Positions 7,480-16,332 of a DNA stretch of 42,531 bases are shown here, piece after piece. The stretch lies in NCBI GenBank assembly GCA_016285145.1, contig JAEEQE010000026.1, forward strand, positions 1 through 42,531. The letters run 5' to 3'. The position numbers and the translations under genes are program-made. Below the pieces are notes generated by a model, which was given only the letters and a program-made list of their open reading frames with translations, ran no database searches and was not told the DNA's origin. Numbering within the stretch: the first letter of the stretch is position 1; every line of letters begins with the position of its first letter. Source of the DNA: Bacteroidales bacterium (GTDB taxonomy: Bacteria > Bacteroidota > Bacteroidia > Bacteroidales > WCHB1-69).

Positions 7480-8901
7480 TTATTTCCCTTCTTTTTTCAG
7501 GATGATTAAAAATGTGTAAATCAGGATTTTAATATCCATTTGGATAGACATGTTTTCAATGTAAAGCAGGTCCCATCGAAGGCGTTTCACCATCTCGTCC
7601 ACGTTCTCGGCATAGCCAAATTTGACTTGTCCCCAGGAGGTGATGCCGGGTTTTATGCCCAACAACAGTTTGTAATAGGGGGCCCGCTCGGTGATCTGGT
7701 CGATATAATATTGGCGTTCGGGACGCGGGCCCACCAGCGACATGTCGCCGATGAGGACGTTGTAAAACTGCGGGGTCTCGTCCAGTCGGTACTGGCGCAT
7801 GAACTTTCCGAAGGGGGTGATGCGGCTGTCGTTCTTGGAGGAGAGCTTGGGACCGTCGGATTCAGCATCTTCGCGCATGGAACGGAATTTGATGATATTG
7901 AAGGGTTTGCCCCGGTAACCGATGCGTTCCTGACGATAGAACACCGGGCCGGGCGACGAACGTTTGACGCCGATGGCCAGCACGATGTACAGGGGTGAAA
8001 GCAGTATCAAGGCCAGCAAAGAGAGCAGGATGTCCAAACCGCGCTTCAGATATTTCTGCCATGTGGGCAGATATTCGGGGGTGATGGAGATGAGCGGCTC
8101 GTAGAGCACGGCTGAGGTTTTCACCGTTCCGATGATATAGTCCTGCATCTGCGGGAGGATACTCAATGTGAGATTCTGGTTGTCGCGCGCCAGCGTCACA
8201 ATCTGCTCGATGTATTTCCGTTTCCCGTTGTTGAGAGCAATGATCAGCTCTTCAATATGTTGTTCTTCAATGAGTCGTTTGAGGTCTTCAATTGTGCCCA
8301 GACAGGGGAGCTTGTCCTTCATCTCGTCATCTGCATCCGGCTGCACTTTGATATAGCCAATGAGCGAGGTGCCGGATCGCGGGCTTTGCTCGATGACTGT
8401 GTCGTAGGTCTCCACGGCGATGGCGTCCGATCCGATGATGATGGTGTTGAAACCGATCAAGCCCTTGTGGATCTTCCGGTTGACGGTCGTCGTGATGCAC
8501 AAACGGGGTATGTAGGTGAGCACGAACTGGAATGCGAACAGGAAGAGCATATAGCGGATGTAGTCGCCAGGGGTGGTCACCACGTCGTCCAGGATGAAGG
8601 CAAAGAAGAAGACAAGGGTCCCGAAAAGCGTAACCCCGAAGGTGATGCCCAGCTCGTTCAGACGGGATTTCCGATATACCTTATTATAATAGCCGAAAAA
8701 GGCGTGAATCACAACCCAGAAAACAGGGTATAGTAAAATGCCCCAGAAGAATTTCGTGTCGTTCATGGCTGCCTGGAAAACCTGTTTGAGGTCCAGACCC
8801 TCCCCGACGTGTTTCCTGTAGATATAAAACAACACCCATGTCAAGATGGCGGCCAGGATGTCGCAGGCAAGGTAAAGGGCGGTCAGTCGTTTCTTGTTCA
8901 T
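7480..8901 (-). CDS. Polyprenyl glycosylphosphotransferase (exopolysaccharide/LPS initiating enzyme)
   Basis: This 473-residue membrane protein has about four or five N-terminal transmembrane segments, a central CoA-binding-like domain, another membrane segment near 275-300, and a C-terminal bacterial sugar transferase domain. The domain is marked by YRQERIGYRGKPFNIIKFRSM-type sequence and by DETPQFYNVLIGDMSLVGPRP. The family transfers a sugar 1-phosphate to undecaprenyl phosphate at the inner membrane, starting synthesis of a surface polysaccharide. In T9SS organisms such a glycan can carry secreted proteins (A-LPS), but nothing here proves that link. It lies 9 bases after an unknown lipoprotein gene and is probably cotranscribed with it. 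No other glycosyltransferase is nearby. Confidence 0.92.
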   Translation of the reverse strand: MNKKRLTALYLACDILAAILTWVLFYIYRKHVGEGLDLKQVFQAAMNDTKFFWGILLYPVFWVVIHAFFGYYNKVYRKSRLNELGITFGVTLFGTLVFFFAFILDDVVTTPGDYIRYMLFLFAFQFVLTYIPRLCITTTVNRKIHKGLIGFNTIIIGSDAIAVETYDTVIEQSPRSGTSLIGYIKVQPDADDEMKDKLPCLGTIEDLKRLIEEQHIEELIIALNNGKRKYIEQIVTLARDNQNLTLSILPQMQDYIIGTVKTSAVLYEPLISITPEYLPTWQKYLKRGLDILLSLLALILLSPLYIVLAIGVKRSSPGPVFYRQERIGYRGKPFNIIKFRSMREDAESDGPKLSSKNDSRITPFGKFMRQYRLDETPQFYNVLIGDMSLVGPRPERQYYIDQITERAPYYKLLLGIKPGITSWGQVKFGYAENVDEMVKRLRWDLLYIENMSIQMDIKILIYTFLIILKKEGK

Positions 8902-8910
8902 GATGGTGTG

Positions 8911-9861
8911 TTAGGCGCGAGGTGAGTATATGATTTTGATGTCGTCGATGTCAAAACGGGTGCGTTCGCCTTTCTTTCCGATGCCGGTGAGCAAAAGGGT
9001 CGCATTTGTGACATTGGAGTTGGTGTTGTGATAGTCGTTGATGATGCCGCCTAACCGGAAGCAGACTGTCTTCCATTCTCCGTTTGTGGAATAGACACCT
9101 CCGACTTGGTGTACCGTGTTGCTGGAATTGGCTGTGGATATCTTCATGCCGATTTCCATGTTGTTGTCCACCCGGTAGGTCATTTCCAAATATATGTAAT
9201 AGTTGCCTATGGGCAGTGTGATTGCAGATGTGTGAACATCGAAGTGGTCTTCGCCCTGAAGTATTATCTCACCTACGGAAAGCCCATCCACCTGGGTGGG
9301 CTGGAATGTGTGCGTGCTGTTCGCCGTGTCCGATGCCGTGAAGGGTGAACTGTTGGTGAACGTCTCCATGAATGGAATCCGTGTCACGTTGTTGTAAACG
9401 AACTTCAAGGGATAGTCGGCCACCTTGCATGTCTCGCCTCGTTTAAGCATCATGTTTTTTCTCAAAACGTTGAAAAATGGATATCCGGTGATGGTGTTGG
9501 TCATGCCGTTCAGGGGATATGCCGGAAGAATGATGATGTTGGATGAGTCGTTGTCGGGTACATGGAGTACGGGGATCCTGCAGGGCAGTTTCCAACAGCC
9601 TAGATTCTTGCTGTTGGCGTACACATTGACGTGGGTGAAGGTGTGCTGCATCAGCGCGCGCAGCTGCTCAGAATCGTAATTTTCGCCGTGAGTCTCGTTG
9701 TAAGTGCTGACATCCAAGGGCGAAATACCCGTCTCGGGATTGTAATTCACATCGTAGTAGTCAATCTGAAGATAGGCGGGAGTCAGGTCGTTGGGCTTGC
9801 AGGATGTGAGTAATATGATGATTGTCAGTGCTATGGCGAATAGGGTAGGCAATGGTCTCAT
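8911..9861 (-). CDS. Lipoprotein of unknown function with C-terminal jelly-roll-like region
   Basis: The ATG at 9861 gives 316 residues starting with a lipoprotein signal peptide, hydrophobic core then LLTSC, lipid-modified Cys21. An in-frame upstream ATG at 9897 would add 12 residues before the signal and is less likely. I do not recognise a family. The C-terminal half (from about 170) alternates short strands and ends in FDIDDIKI, the usual ending of choice-of-anchor or carbohydrate-binding jelly-roll domains in Bacteroidetes. It should sit in the outer or inner membrane facing the periplasm or surface. It is divergent from the EamA gene and 9 bases upstream of the sugar transferase, which suggests a role in surface polysaccharide handling (inference). 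Confidence 0.8.
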   Translation of the reverse strand: MRPLPTLFAIALTIIILLTSCKPNDLTPAYLQIDYYDVNYNPETGISPLDVSTYNETHGENYDSEQLRALMQHTFTHVNVYANSKNLGCWKLPCRIPVLHVPDNDSSNIIILPAYPLNGMTNTITGYPFFNVLRKNMMLKRGETCKVADYPLKFVYNNVTRIPFMETFTNSSPFTASDTANSTHTFQPTQVDGLSVGEIILQGEDHFDVHTSAITLPIGNYYIYLEMTYRVDNNMEIGMKISTANSSNTVHQVGGVYSTNGEWKTVCFRLGGIINDYHNTNSNVTNATLLLTGIGKKGERTRFDIDDIKIIYSPRA

Positions 9862-9903
9862 AAGCGATTTTTTTATCCACTTAACGAATGAAAACAAACA
9901 ATA

Positions 9904-9933
9904 TTGTAGGAATTGTTTTTTTTTCGATTTTTG
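9904..9933 (+). promoter_or_regulatory. Probable promoter for the EamA transporter
   Basis: TTG at 9904-9906 and GATTTTTG at 9926-9933 have a 19-base spacer. The first T of the -7 box is replaced by G. Transcription would begin about 5 bases before the ATG at 9945, giving a nearly leaderless message and arguing against the in-frame ATG at 9888. Confidence 0.5.
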
Positions 9934-9944
9934 CAGCCGGAAAA

Positions 9945-10865
9945 ATGAAGAATAACAACACCCTCTTAGGATACATCGCCATCATGTTCTCCATGCTCTT
10001 TTGGGGAGTGAGTTTCGTGTGGACCAAACAGCTGCTCAACGCTGATTTCCCGGTCTGCACCATTGTCTTGTTCCGTTTGGTGATCGCCTCGGCCATCTTT
10101 GTGACGTTTTTCAAATTGCGGGGAAAATTGGAGAAAATCCGGAGTGGCGACGGGCGGCTGTTCCTGTTGTTAGCCATCTTCGAACCGTTCCTCTACTTCA
10201 TCGGGGAGGATTTCGGATTGAAGTATGTGGATGCCTCCTTCGCCTCGGTGATGATCGCCTTGATTCCGATTGTGGTGTCGGTGACGATGTACTTCTGCGA
10301 GCGCGAGCCTTTGAGTTGGCGGCTGCTGGCCGGCACACTGATTTCCATCTTCGGCATCAGCCTGATGACCTTCAACCCTTCCAACGCGTTGTCATTCAGC
10401 TGGAAAGGTTTTTCACTGCTGCTCATCGCCCTCTTCTCGGCGGGCGGCTATAGCGTCCTGTTGGTGCGTCTGCTCAAGAATTACGGTCCCGTCACGGTGA
10501 CCACCTACCAGAATCTGATGGCCATCCCGTTGTACTTGCCGCTGGTGTGCGTGTTCGACATCCGGTTTTGGAGCGGCATCCAGTGGAGCACATCCTCCAT
10601 CTTTAATCTGGTGTGCCTGGCCGTCTTCTGCTCGGCGGGTGCGTACATGCTGTATTCGTACGCGGCCAAACAGATATCCATCACCAAACTCTCCGTGTTC
10701 ACCAATGCGATCCCGATTGTCACGATTCTTGTCGCTTCACTGCTGGGGCTGGAAATGTTCACCATGCGGAAATTTGTCGGTATTGTGGTGGTGGCGGCGG
10801 GCGTGCTCTTCAGCCAGATGAAAAATAATAATGTGAAAACATCACAAAACGGTGTGGAGTGTTAG
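9945..10865 (+). CDS. EamA (drug/metabolite transporter) family exporter
   Basis: A 306-residue inner-membrane protein with about ten hydrophobic segments arranged as two EamA repeats (roughly residues 8-140 and 160-290). The N-terminal segment MLFWGVSFVWTKQLL and the end-of-repeat FGISLMTFN are typical. The family exports amino acids, nucleobases or other metabolites; the substrate is not predictable here. The start at 9945 is preferred because the first membrane helix follows immediately and the 19 codons upstream overlap the promoter. It precedes the small T9SS protein, which has its own promoter. Confidence 0.88.
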   Translation: MKNNNTLLGYIAIMFSMLFWGVSFVWTKQLLNADFPVCTIVLFRLVIASAIFVTFFKLRGKLEKIRSGDGRLFLLLAIFEPFLYFIGEDFGLKYVDASFASVMIALIPIVVSVTMYFCEREPLSWRLLAGTLISIFGISLMTFNPSNALSFSWKGFSLLLIALFSAGGYSVLLVRLLKNYGPVTVTTYQNLMAIPLYLPLVCVFDIRFWSGIQWSTSSIFNLVCLAVFCSAGAYMLYSYAAKQISITKLSVFTNAIPIVTILVASLLGLEMFTMRKFVGIVVVAAGVLFSQMKNNNVKTSQNGVEC

Positions 10866-10875
10866 ATTTATTTTT

Positions 10876-10883
10876 TATTTTTG
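10876..10883 (+). promoter_or_regulatory. -7 promoter element (TATTTTTG) for the small T9SS protein
   Basis: TATTTTTG lies 24 bases upstream of the ATG at 10908, just after the EamA stop codon. It probably drives the run T9SS protein-DUF4271-hemD-rnpA-yidD. Confidence 0.6.
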
Positions 10884-10907
10884 CAACGTGATAAAATTTA
10901 TAAGGAA

Positions 10908-11624
10908 ATGAAAAAACTATTTGTATTTTTTGCCGCAATGTTCGTGATTTCTGCTTCGGCTCAGTCGGTGCGGGTGATATATGAAGGGCGTACGTTGAAC
11001 ATGAACGACACGATAGATATTATGGATGTGGAGCAGGGGGAGCAAACCAATGCGTATCTGGGTTATGTGAATGTCAGTGCCAGTGCGGCCGATAGTATGT
11101 TTTTTGTCCGCAAAGAGGTCGTCTCCGAGCTTCCGGGGGCCTTGGCCACGTTCTGTGTGTCCACCTCCTGCTGCGAGTTCCAGTCGCCGGAATTCCTGTT
11201 TCATGCGGGCGACAGTGTGTCGGATTCCGATGAACACGCCCTGCATCTGATCTACACATCCCCGTCGGCGGGCCAGTCCATCTACCGTTATGTTTTCCAG
11301 AATTCGGATAATGCGGGTGATGCGACGGCGTTTTATGTCCGCTATACGCAGCCTGCCGGCATCCAGTCGGGTGTGTCCGCGTCGGTTTTGAACGCCTATC
11401 CAAATCCGGCGGTCTCCTCGGTGAAGATATCCTATAATGCAGCTGCTTTGAATGACAGCTATGTGGTGATCCGCAACTTGGCTGGCAAGGAGGTGTTCCG
11501 CGCTCCGGTCAGTCCGGAGGGCCGCTCCATCGTGAATGTCTCATCCTTCTCTTCCGGCGTTTATCTGTACGGCTTGGAAAGCGACGGTCGTATGGTGGTG
11601 ACGAAGAAGTTGTTAATCAAATAG
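10908..11624 (+). CDS. Small exported protein with T9SS type A sorting domain
   Basis: A 238-residue protein with a signal peptide (cleavage after ISASA, before Q) and a C-terminal T9SS type A domain. The domain begins at NAYPNPA (about residue 163), continues with VVIRNLAGKEVF, and ends in SGVYLYGLESDGRMVVTKKLLIK. Such domains direct export across the outer membrane by the T9SS and are removed, often with attachment to A-LPS. The middle region (20-155) is a beta-rich domain I cannot assign. It has a Cys cluster CVSTSCC near 90-96 that could form disulfides. It is the first gene of a run leading into DUF4271 and hemD. Start 10908 places the signal peptide at the N-terminus; the longer reading adds MQRDKIYKE and is unlikely. 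Confidence 0.85.
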   Translation: MKKLFVFFAAMFVISASAQSVRVIYEGRTLNMNDTIDIMDVEQGEQTNAYLGYVNVSASAADSMFFVRKEVVSELPGALATFCVSTSCCEFQSPEFLFHAGDSVSDSDEHALHLIYTSPSAGQSIYRYVFQNSDNAGDATAFYVRYTQPAGIQSGVSASVLNAYPNPAVSSVKISYNAAALNDSYVVIRNLAGKEVFRAPVSPEGRSIVNVSSFSSGVYLYGLESDGRMVVTKKLLIK

Positions 11625-11635
11625 TCATATAACAG

Positions 11636-12322
11636 TTGTTTACCAATAATACATATACGGAACTTCTGTTTGAGAATACCCTCATTGGCCGGCCTAACAA
11701 TTGGTCGGTCATTATTTTGTGTGCCCTGCTGCTGCTGCTTACCCTGCTTCTGACCTCGTTCCGCAACAAACTGTATCTGACATTGCGTGCGTTGTACTCC
11801 CAGCGCTTCTATACGCAGTTGCTGCGCGAGGGGAGGATCATGCATGAGCGGGTGGCCATCTTCACCCTCCTTTTCGACCTGATGACGCTTTCGTTCGGGG
11901 TGCTGCTCTGTGTGGAGCGTTTTGCCCCGAAGCTGGTGGAGGCTTTCTCCTATATCGGCCTCTACGGGATGATTTTCACGGCGCTCCTGGCTCTCTTCTT
12001 CCTGAAAATGCTGGTCAACAACATTTACACATCTCTCTTCGATCACCCGAAAGAGTACAACGCGATGTACCTGTACAAGTTCATCTTCCTCACCAATGTG
12101 AGCCTTGTCCTGTTCCCGTTTCTCATACTGGCGCAGTTTACGGGCCAATTTGCTGTTTTATACGCATATATACCGGTTTTTTTGATGGATTTGGGACTGT
12201 ATCTGTATAAATTGATGAAAATAAATCCGCAAAAGATAAATTTGTTTCAATTTTTTGTCTATTTTTGCACACTTGAAATCTTACCCTGCATTATATTGGG
12301 TAAATTGATTTTAATGTATTGA
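11636..12322 (+). CDS. DUF4271 membrane protein (TTG start)
   Basis: A 228-residue integral membrane protein with about six hydrophobic helices, of the Bacteroidetes family DUF4271, function unknown. In this phylum the gene is often found next to hemD, as here, which supports the call. An in-frame TAA lies two codons upstream of 11636, and the first in-frame ATG is deep in the protein and would delete the first helix, so the TTG at 11636 is the best start. The gap to the preceding stop is 11 bases. A TATTTTTG at 12260-12267 inside its 3' end could be an extra promoter for hemD. Confidence 0.82.
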   Translation: MFTNNTYTELLFENTLIGRPNNWSVIILCALLLLLTLLLTSFRNKLYLTLRALYSQRFYTQLLREGRIMHERVAIFTLLFDLMTLSFGVLLCVERFAPKLVEAFSYIGLYGMIFTALLALFFLKMLVNNIYTSLFDHPKEYNAMYLYKFIFLTNVSLVLFPFLILAQFTGQFAVLYAYIPVFLMDLGLYLYKLMKINPQKINLFQFFVYFCTLEILPCIILGKLILMY

Positions 12323-12370
12323 TATTCAAAAAAATATAAGGAATAGATTCTTATTTGAAACGGATTAGAA

Positions 12371-13135
12371 ATGCGAGTCAAGAACATCTTAATTTCCCAA
12401 AATGCTCCCGCTGACTTTGAGAAGTCGCCGTATGCGGACCTGAAGCGCAAATATAGCATTAACATCGATTTTTACAAGTTTTTCAAGATTGAAGGGGTGG
12501 ATGCTGTGGAGTTCCGTAAGACGAAGGTGAACATTTTGGAGCACCAGGCCGTCATTTTCTCCAGCAAGAACACGATTGACCATTTCTTCGAGTTATGTAA
12601 GGACATGCGCATCACCATGCCGGAGTCCATGAAGTATTTCTGCACAACGGAAGCAGTGGCTTTTTACTTGCAAAAGTACATCCAATATCGCAAGCGCAAG
12701 ATTTTCGCCGCCAAGGACAGTCATCCCTCCAGTTTCCATGAGATCCTTTTGAAAAACAAGGAGTTGAATATGCTCATTCCCTGCGGCCAGGACGGTACAT
12801 CCCAGAATCTGCTGGACTTTTTGGACGAACACTCCATTCGCCACGACCAGGCGGTGGTGTTTTCCACGTCGCCCGCGGACTTGGCCAAGGAGGTGGACAT
12901 CGCCAAATATGACATGATTGTCATGTTCAGCCCCAACGGGGTGAAGTCGCTGAAGGCCAATTTCCCGGATTTCCAGCAGGGCGATGTGGCTTTTGCCGCC
13001 CTCGGCACGGCTGTGATCAACGAATTGGAGGATGCCGGTTGGACGGCCCAGGTGGTGGCTCCCACGCCAAGCCATCCGTCCATCACCGATGCGTTGGACG
13101 CTTTCCTGAAAGAAAATGCCACACGTAGAAGATAA
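12371..13135 (+). CDS. hemD: Uroporphyrinogen-III synthase
   Basis: HemD closes hydroxymethylbilane into uroporphyrinogen III with inversion of ring D, the branch-point tetrapyrrole of haem, sirohaem and cobalamin synthesis. This 254-residue protein has the weakly conserved two-domain pattern of the family: an N-terminal block ending in AVIFSSKNTIDHFF, a second domain with YDMIVMFSPNGVKSL, and the terminal AALGTAVINELEDAG...APTPSHPSITDAL (the usual G...T...A..G...A..p....l..ai). It follows DUF4271 by 48 bases and overlaps the start of rnpA by 20 bases. The other haem genes are not in the window. Confidence 0.9.
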   Translation: MRVKNILISQNAPADFEKSPYADLKRKYSINIDFYKFFKIEGVDAVEFRKTKVNILEHQAVIFSSKNTIDHFFELCKDMRITMPESMKYFCTTEAVAFYLQKYIQYRKRKIFAAKDSHPSSFHEILLKNKELNMLIPCGQDGTSQNLLDFLDEHSIRHDQAVVFSTSPADLAKEVDIAKYDMIVMFSPNGVKSLKANFPDFQQGDVAFAALGTAVINELEDAGWTAQVVAPTPSHPSITDALDAFLKENATRRR

Positions 13136-13511
13136 CGCAACCCTTCCATCCCGCGAACGTATCAAATCCCCGTTGGTCATCCGTGAGGTGTTGGACGAGC
13201 ATGTCTCCGTATGGGCCAGTCCTATACGTTGCTATTACCGTCCCTATCCTGCGGAGCCGGACGCTTGCCACCAGGTCGCCATCATTGTGCCCAAACGACG
13301 TTTCCATAACGCAGTGGACCGCAACCGCCTTAAACGGCTGATGCGCGAGGCATACCGTCTCCAGAAGCATGTCCTGGATTCTGTGCCCGCCCCTGTGCGT
13401 ATGTGCTGGATGTATCAGGACAACTCGATTGCCGATCAGGAAACGGTGAGCAGAGTAGTGGGACAGCTATTGGAACAGATTTGCAAGGCTTGTAAAACCA
13501 ATGTGTTATGA
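13116..13511 (+). CDS. rnpA: Ribonuclease P protein component
   Basis: RnpA assists the RNase P RNA in removing 5' leaders from pre-tRNAs. The 131-residue product carries the signature [13 protein letters not shown] at residues 69-81 and [11 protein letters not shown] just before it, with the N-terminal [10 protein letters not shown] corresponding to the usual L....F. segment. The start overlaps hemD by 20 bases, and the stop overlaps the yidD start (ATGA at 13508), indicating translational coupling. The gene is linked to yidD as in most bacteria, but not to rpmH and dnaA here. Confidence 0.93.
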   Translation: MPHVEDNATLPSRERIKSPLVIREVLDEHVSVWASPIRCYYRPYPAEPDACHQVAIIVPKRRFHNAVDRNRLKRLMREAYRLQKHVLDSVPAPVRMCWMYQDNSIADQETVSRVVGQLLEQICKACKTNVL

Positions 13512-13750
13512 GGCGTTTGCTCAATGCCATCTCGAAAGGTGTCAGTGCTCTTATGATTGCACTGATCAAGCTCTACCAATGCACGCTTTCCCCATTGATT
13601 GGGCGCTCCTGTCGTTATACACCCACCTGCTCCAATTACGGCATAGAAGCCATTCGGAAACATGGCCCTCTCAAAGGCGGCTGGCTTACGCTGAAGCGAA
13701 TCCTTTCCTGCAATCCTTGGGGCGGAAGCGGCTATGATCCTGTACCGTAA
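13508..13750 (+). CDS. yidD: Membrane protein insertion efficiency factor YidD
   Basis: YidD is a small membrane-associated protein that supports YidC-dependent insertion of inner-membrane proteins. The 80-residue product shows the family pattern: an amphipathic N-terminal helix, [20 protein letters not shown], then [14 protein letters not shown] and [13 protein letters not shown] at the end, with the three conserved cysteines. The ATG overlaps the rnpA stop. It ends the hemD-rnpA-yidD run. A T-rich tract follows the stop (13752-13761) but I see no strong hairpin. Confidence 0.95.
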   Translation: MRRLLNAISKGVSALMIALIKLYQCTLSPLIGRSCRYTPTCSNYGIEAIRKHGPLKGGWLTLKRILSCNPWGGSGYDPVP

Positions 13751-13791
13751 GTTTTTTTTTTCGCTTTATTCTACAATATTTATATATATAT

Positions 13792-13799
13792 TATATTTG
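13792..13799 (+). promoter_or_regulatory. -7 promoter element (TATATTTG) for the pheT run
   Basis: TATATTTG precedes pheT by 61 bases. Between it and the start is a small hairpin (CCTTA with TAAGG, about 13805-13819) close to the predicted transcript 5' end. I see no T-box or leader-peptide structure. Confidence 0.55.
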
Positions 13800-13860
13800 C
13801 ACGCTCCTTATTTTTAAGGGGTGTGTTTTGTATTTTACTAAAAATCAATAATATACTAGT

Positions 13861-16329
13861 ATGAAGATTTCTTATAAATGGTTGAAAGACTTGCTGAAAT
13901 TTGATGTCTCTCCGGAAGAGGCTTCCGCCTATCTGACCAACTGCGGACTGGAAGTGGAAGGTATGGAGTTGTTTGAAACCGTTCGCGGTGGGCTTCGTGG
14001 CCTGGTGATCGGTGAGGTTCTCACCTGCGAGGAACATCCCAATTCCGACCATCTGCATGTGACCACGGTCAATGTAGGGGCGGAGGAACCGCTCCATATC
14101 GTGTGTGGCGCGCCCAATGTGGCCGCTGGCCAGAAAGTGGTGGTCGCCACCATCGGCACCACGCTCTATCAGGGTGATGAATCCTTTGTGATCAAAAAGT
14201 CCAAGCTCCGCGGCGAGCCTTCCGAAGGCATGATTTGCGCCGAGGATGAAATCGGGCTCGGCACCTCACACGACGGCATCATGGTATTGCCGGAAGAGGC
14301 AGTGCCCGGCACTCCCGCCGCGCAATACTTCCATATCGAGTCGGACACCATTTTCGAAATCGGTCTCACCCCCAACCGTTGCGACGCTATCTCGCATGTC
14401 GGGGTGGCCCGCGACCTTTACGCGGCCCTGATGCAGGACAACCGTCCCTGTTCCCCGCTCATTCTCCCCAACGCCCCGATGGTGAAACCCATCGCCAATG
14501 TGACGTTCCGCGTGGACATCGCCGTGGAGAACACCCGCGACTGTCCCCGTTATACGGGATTGCTTTTCGATAATGTGAAGGTGGGGCCCTCTCCCGAATG
14601 GCTTCAGACAAAACTGAAATCCGTGGGCATCCGCCCCATCAACAATGTGGTGGACATCACGCAGTTCATCATGCTGGAGCTGGGTCAGCCCATGCACGCC
14701 TTCGATGCCGACAAGATTAAGGGCAACAAGGTGATTGTGAAAAACTTGCCGGAAGGTACGCCTTTCGTTACATTAGATGGTAATGAGGTGAAACTCCATT
14801 CGGAGGACCTGATGATTTGCAACGCCGAAGAGGGCATGTGCATTGCCGGCGTTTATGGTGGTCTGCATTCCGGCATCACCGAAAACACCACACGTCTGTT
14901 CCTCGAGAGTGCCTACTTCAACCCCGTCTCCATCCGGAAAACCGCGAAACGGCACGGCTTGAAGACGGATGCGTCTTTCCGTTATGAGCGTGGCTGCGAC
15001 CCGAGCATCACAGTTTACGCCATCCTGCGGGCCGCCGAACTGGTTATGGAACTGACGGGCGCATCCCCCATCTCCGAAGTGATGGACTATTATCCCAAAA
15101 AGATTGATCCGGCCCAAATCACCCTTTTCTATGAGGATGTGAATAAAGTTGCCGGAAAAGTCATTGACAAACAGACGGTTTCCAAAATCCTCCTCATGTT
15201 GGGCATGGAAGTGCATACTTCCGGTGAGGATCAACTGATGGTGACCGTTCCGCTGAACAAGGCGGATGTGACGCGACCGATTGATTTGATTGAGGAGATT
15301 CTCCGTATTTATGGTTATAACAATATTGAGATTCCGGACATCCTGACGTACAGGCTCAGTAATAAGGCTGCACAGGATTCTGCATATCAACTTCAAGTAG
15401 CTATTTCTAACTATTTGTCAGATAATGGTTTCTATGAAGTGATGAATAATTCGCTCACTAAAGCTGAATATGCTGAGAAGTGTGATTTTCTCCGAGCTGA
15501 AGAGACCGTGCGCCTGCTCAATCCGCTGAGCACGGAACTGAACGCCATGCGGCAGACGCTCCTTTTCGGCGTGCTGGAGAATGTGGAGCGCAACGTCAAC
15601 AACCGCCAAGCCAATTTGCGGCTTTTCGAGTTCGGAAAGATTTATAAACTCAATACGGAAACAAACAAGGGCGATGATGTGGTGACCCGCTATCAGGAAG
15701 AACCGCATTTTGTACTTTGTGTGACGGGCAAGGATTCGGAAGACACCTGGAACCGTAAGGCGCAGGACTTAGACCTTTTCTATTTGAGGAACATGGTGGA
15801 CAATGTCTTGGAAAAAATAAACTTCCCGACAAACCGGTTGCAGCGTCTTGTGGACACTCCTTCGCGGATGTTTGCCGACCATCTTTCCTATATGGTTGGA
15901 GAAGAAGAAATTGTAACCATTGGTCTTCTGAATGCTTCCGTGCTGAAGGCTTTCGGACTGAAGATCCCAGTGTATTATGCGGAGTTCAATTACCCGGCTC
16001 TCGTACGCATGGTGGAAGATCGTAAGGTTAACTATCAGCCGATAGCCACTCATCCCGCCGTTCGCCGCGACCTGGCCTTGGTGGTCAACCGCGAAGTGAC
16101 GTATGAGATGTTGGAGTCGATCGGATACAAGTACGGTTCCAAATTGGTGAAGCGCATTTCGTTGTTTGACGTGTACGAGGGCGATAAGGTGGAGGCCGGC
16201 AAGAAATCCTATGCGTTGAGTTTTGTGCTTCAACATGCCGATAAGACACTGACGGATGAGGAGATCAACAAAGTTATGTCCAAATTGGTGTCCGCGTACG
16301 AGCGGGAAGTGGGTGCTAAACTGAGATAG
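13861..16329 (+). CDS. pheT: Phenylalanine--tRNA ligase beta subunit
   Basis: PheT pairs with PheS (not in the window) in the alpha2-beta2 enzyme that charges tRNA-Phe. The 822-residue length and domain order are normal: N-terminal block MKISYKWLKDLL, tRNA-binding OB domain at about 40-150, B3/B4 editing domain (about 210-400, with GMCIAGVYGG), B5 domain, core catalytic-like domain, and C-terminal FDX-ACB domain (about 728-822, including HPAVRRDLALVV and KSYALSFVLQHADKTLTDEEI). About 15310-15500 uses distinctly more A/T-ending codons than the rest. It is followed after 3 bases by the FAD synthetase gene, so pheT probably leads an operon through topA. Confidence 0.97.
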   Translation: MKISYKWLKDLLKFDVSPEEASAYLTNCGLEVEGMELFETVRGGLRGLVIGEVLTCEEHPNSDHLHVTTVNVGAEEPLHIVCGAPNVAAGQKVVVATIGTTLYQGDESFVIKKSKLRGEPSEGMICAEDEIGLGTSHDGIMVLPEEAVPGTPAAQYFHIESDTIFEIGLTPNRCDAISHVGVARDLYAALMQDNRPCSPLILPNAPMVKPIANVTFRVDIAVENTRDCPRYTGLLFDNVKVGPSPEWLQTKLKSVGIRPINNVVDITQFIMLELGQPMHAFDADKIKGNKVIVKNLPEGTPFVTLDGNEVKLHSEDLMICNAEEGMCIAGVYGGLHSGITENTTRLFLESAYFNPVSIRKTAKRHGLKTDASFRYERGCDPSITVYAILRAAELVMELTGASPISEVMDYYPKKIDPAQITLFYEDVNKVAGKVIDKQTVSKILLMLGMEVHTSGEDQLMVTVPLNKADVTRPIDLIEEILRIYGYNNIEIPDILTYRLSNKAAQDSAYQLQVAISNYLSDNGFYEVMNNSLTKAEYAEKCDFLRAEETVRLLNPLSTELNAMRQTLLFGVLENVERNVNNRQANLRLFEFGKIYKLNTETNKGDDVVTRYQEEPHFVLCVTGKDSEDTWNRKAQDLDLFYLRNMVDNVLEKINFPTNRLQRLVDTPSRMFADHLSYMVGEEEIVTIGLLNASVLKAFGLKIPVYYAEFNYPALVRMVEDRKVNYQPIATHPAVRRDLALVVNREVTYEMLESIGYKYGSKLVKRISLFDVYEGDKVEAGKKSYALSFVLQHADKTLTDEEINKVMSKLVSAYEREVGAKLR

Positions 16330-16332
16330 TGT

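Noticed and set aside
13752-13761. Terminator after yidD
   Set aside because: There is a T run but no convincing GC-rich stem immediately before it.
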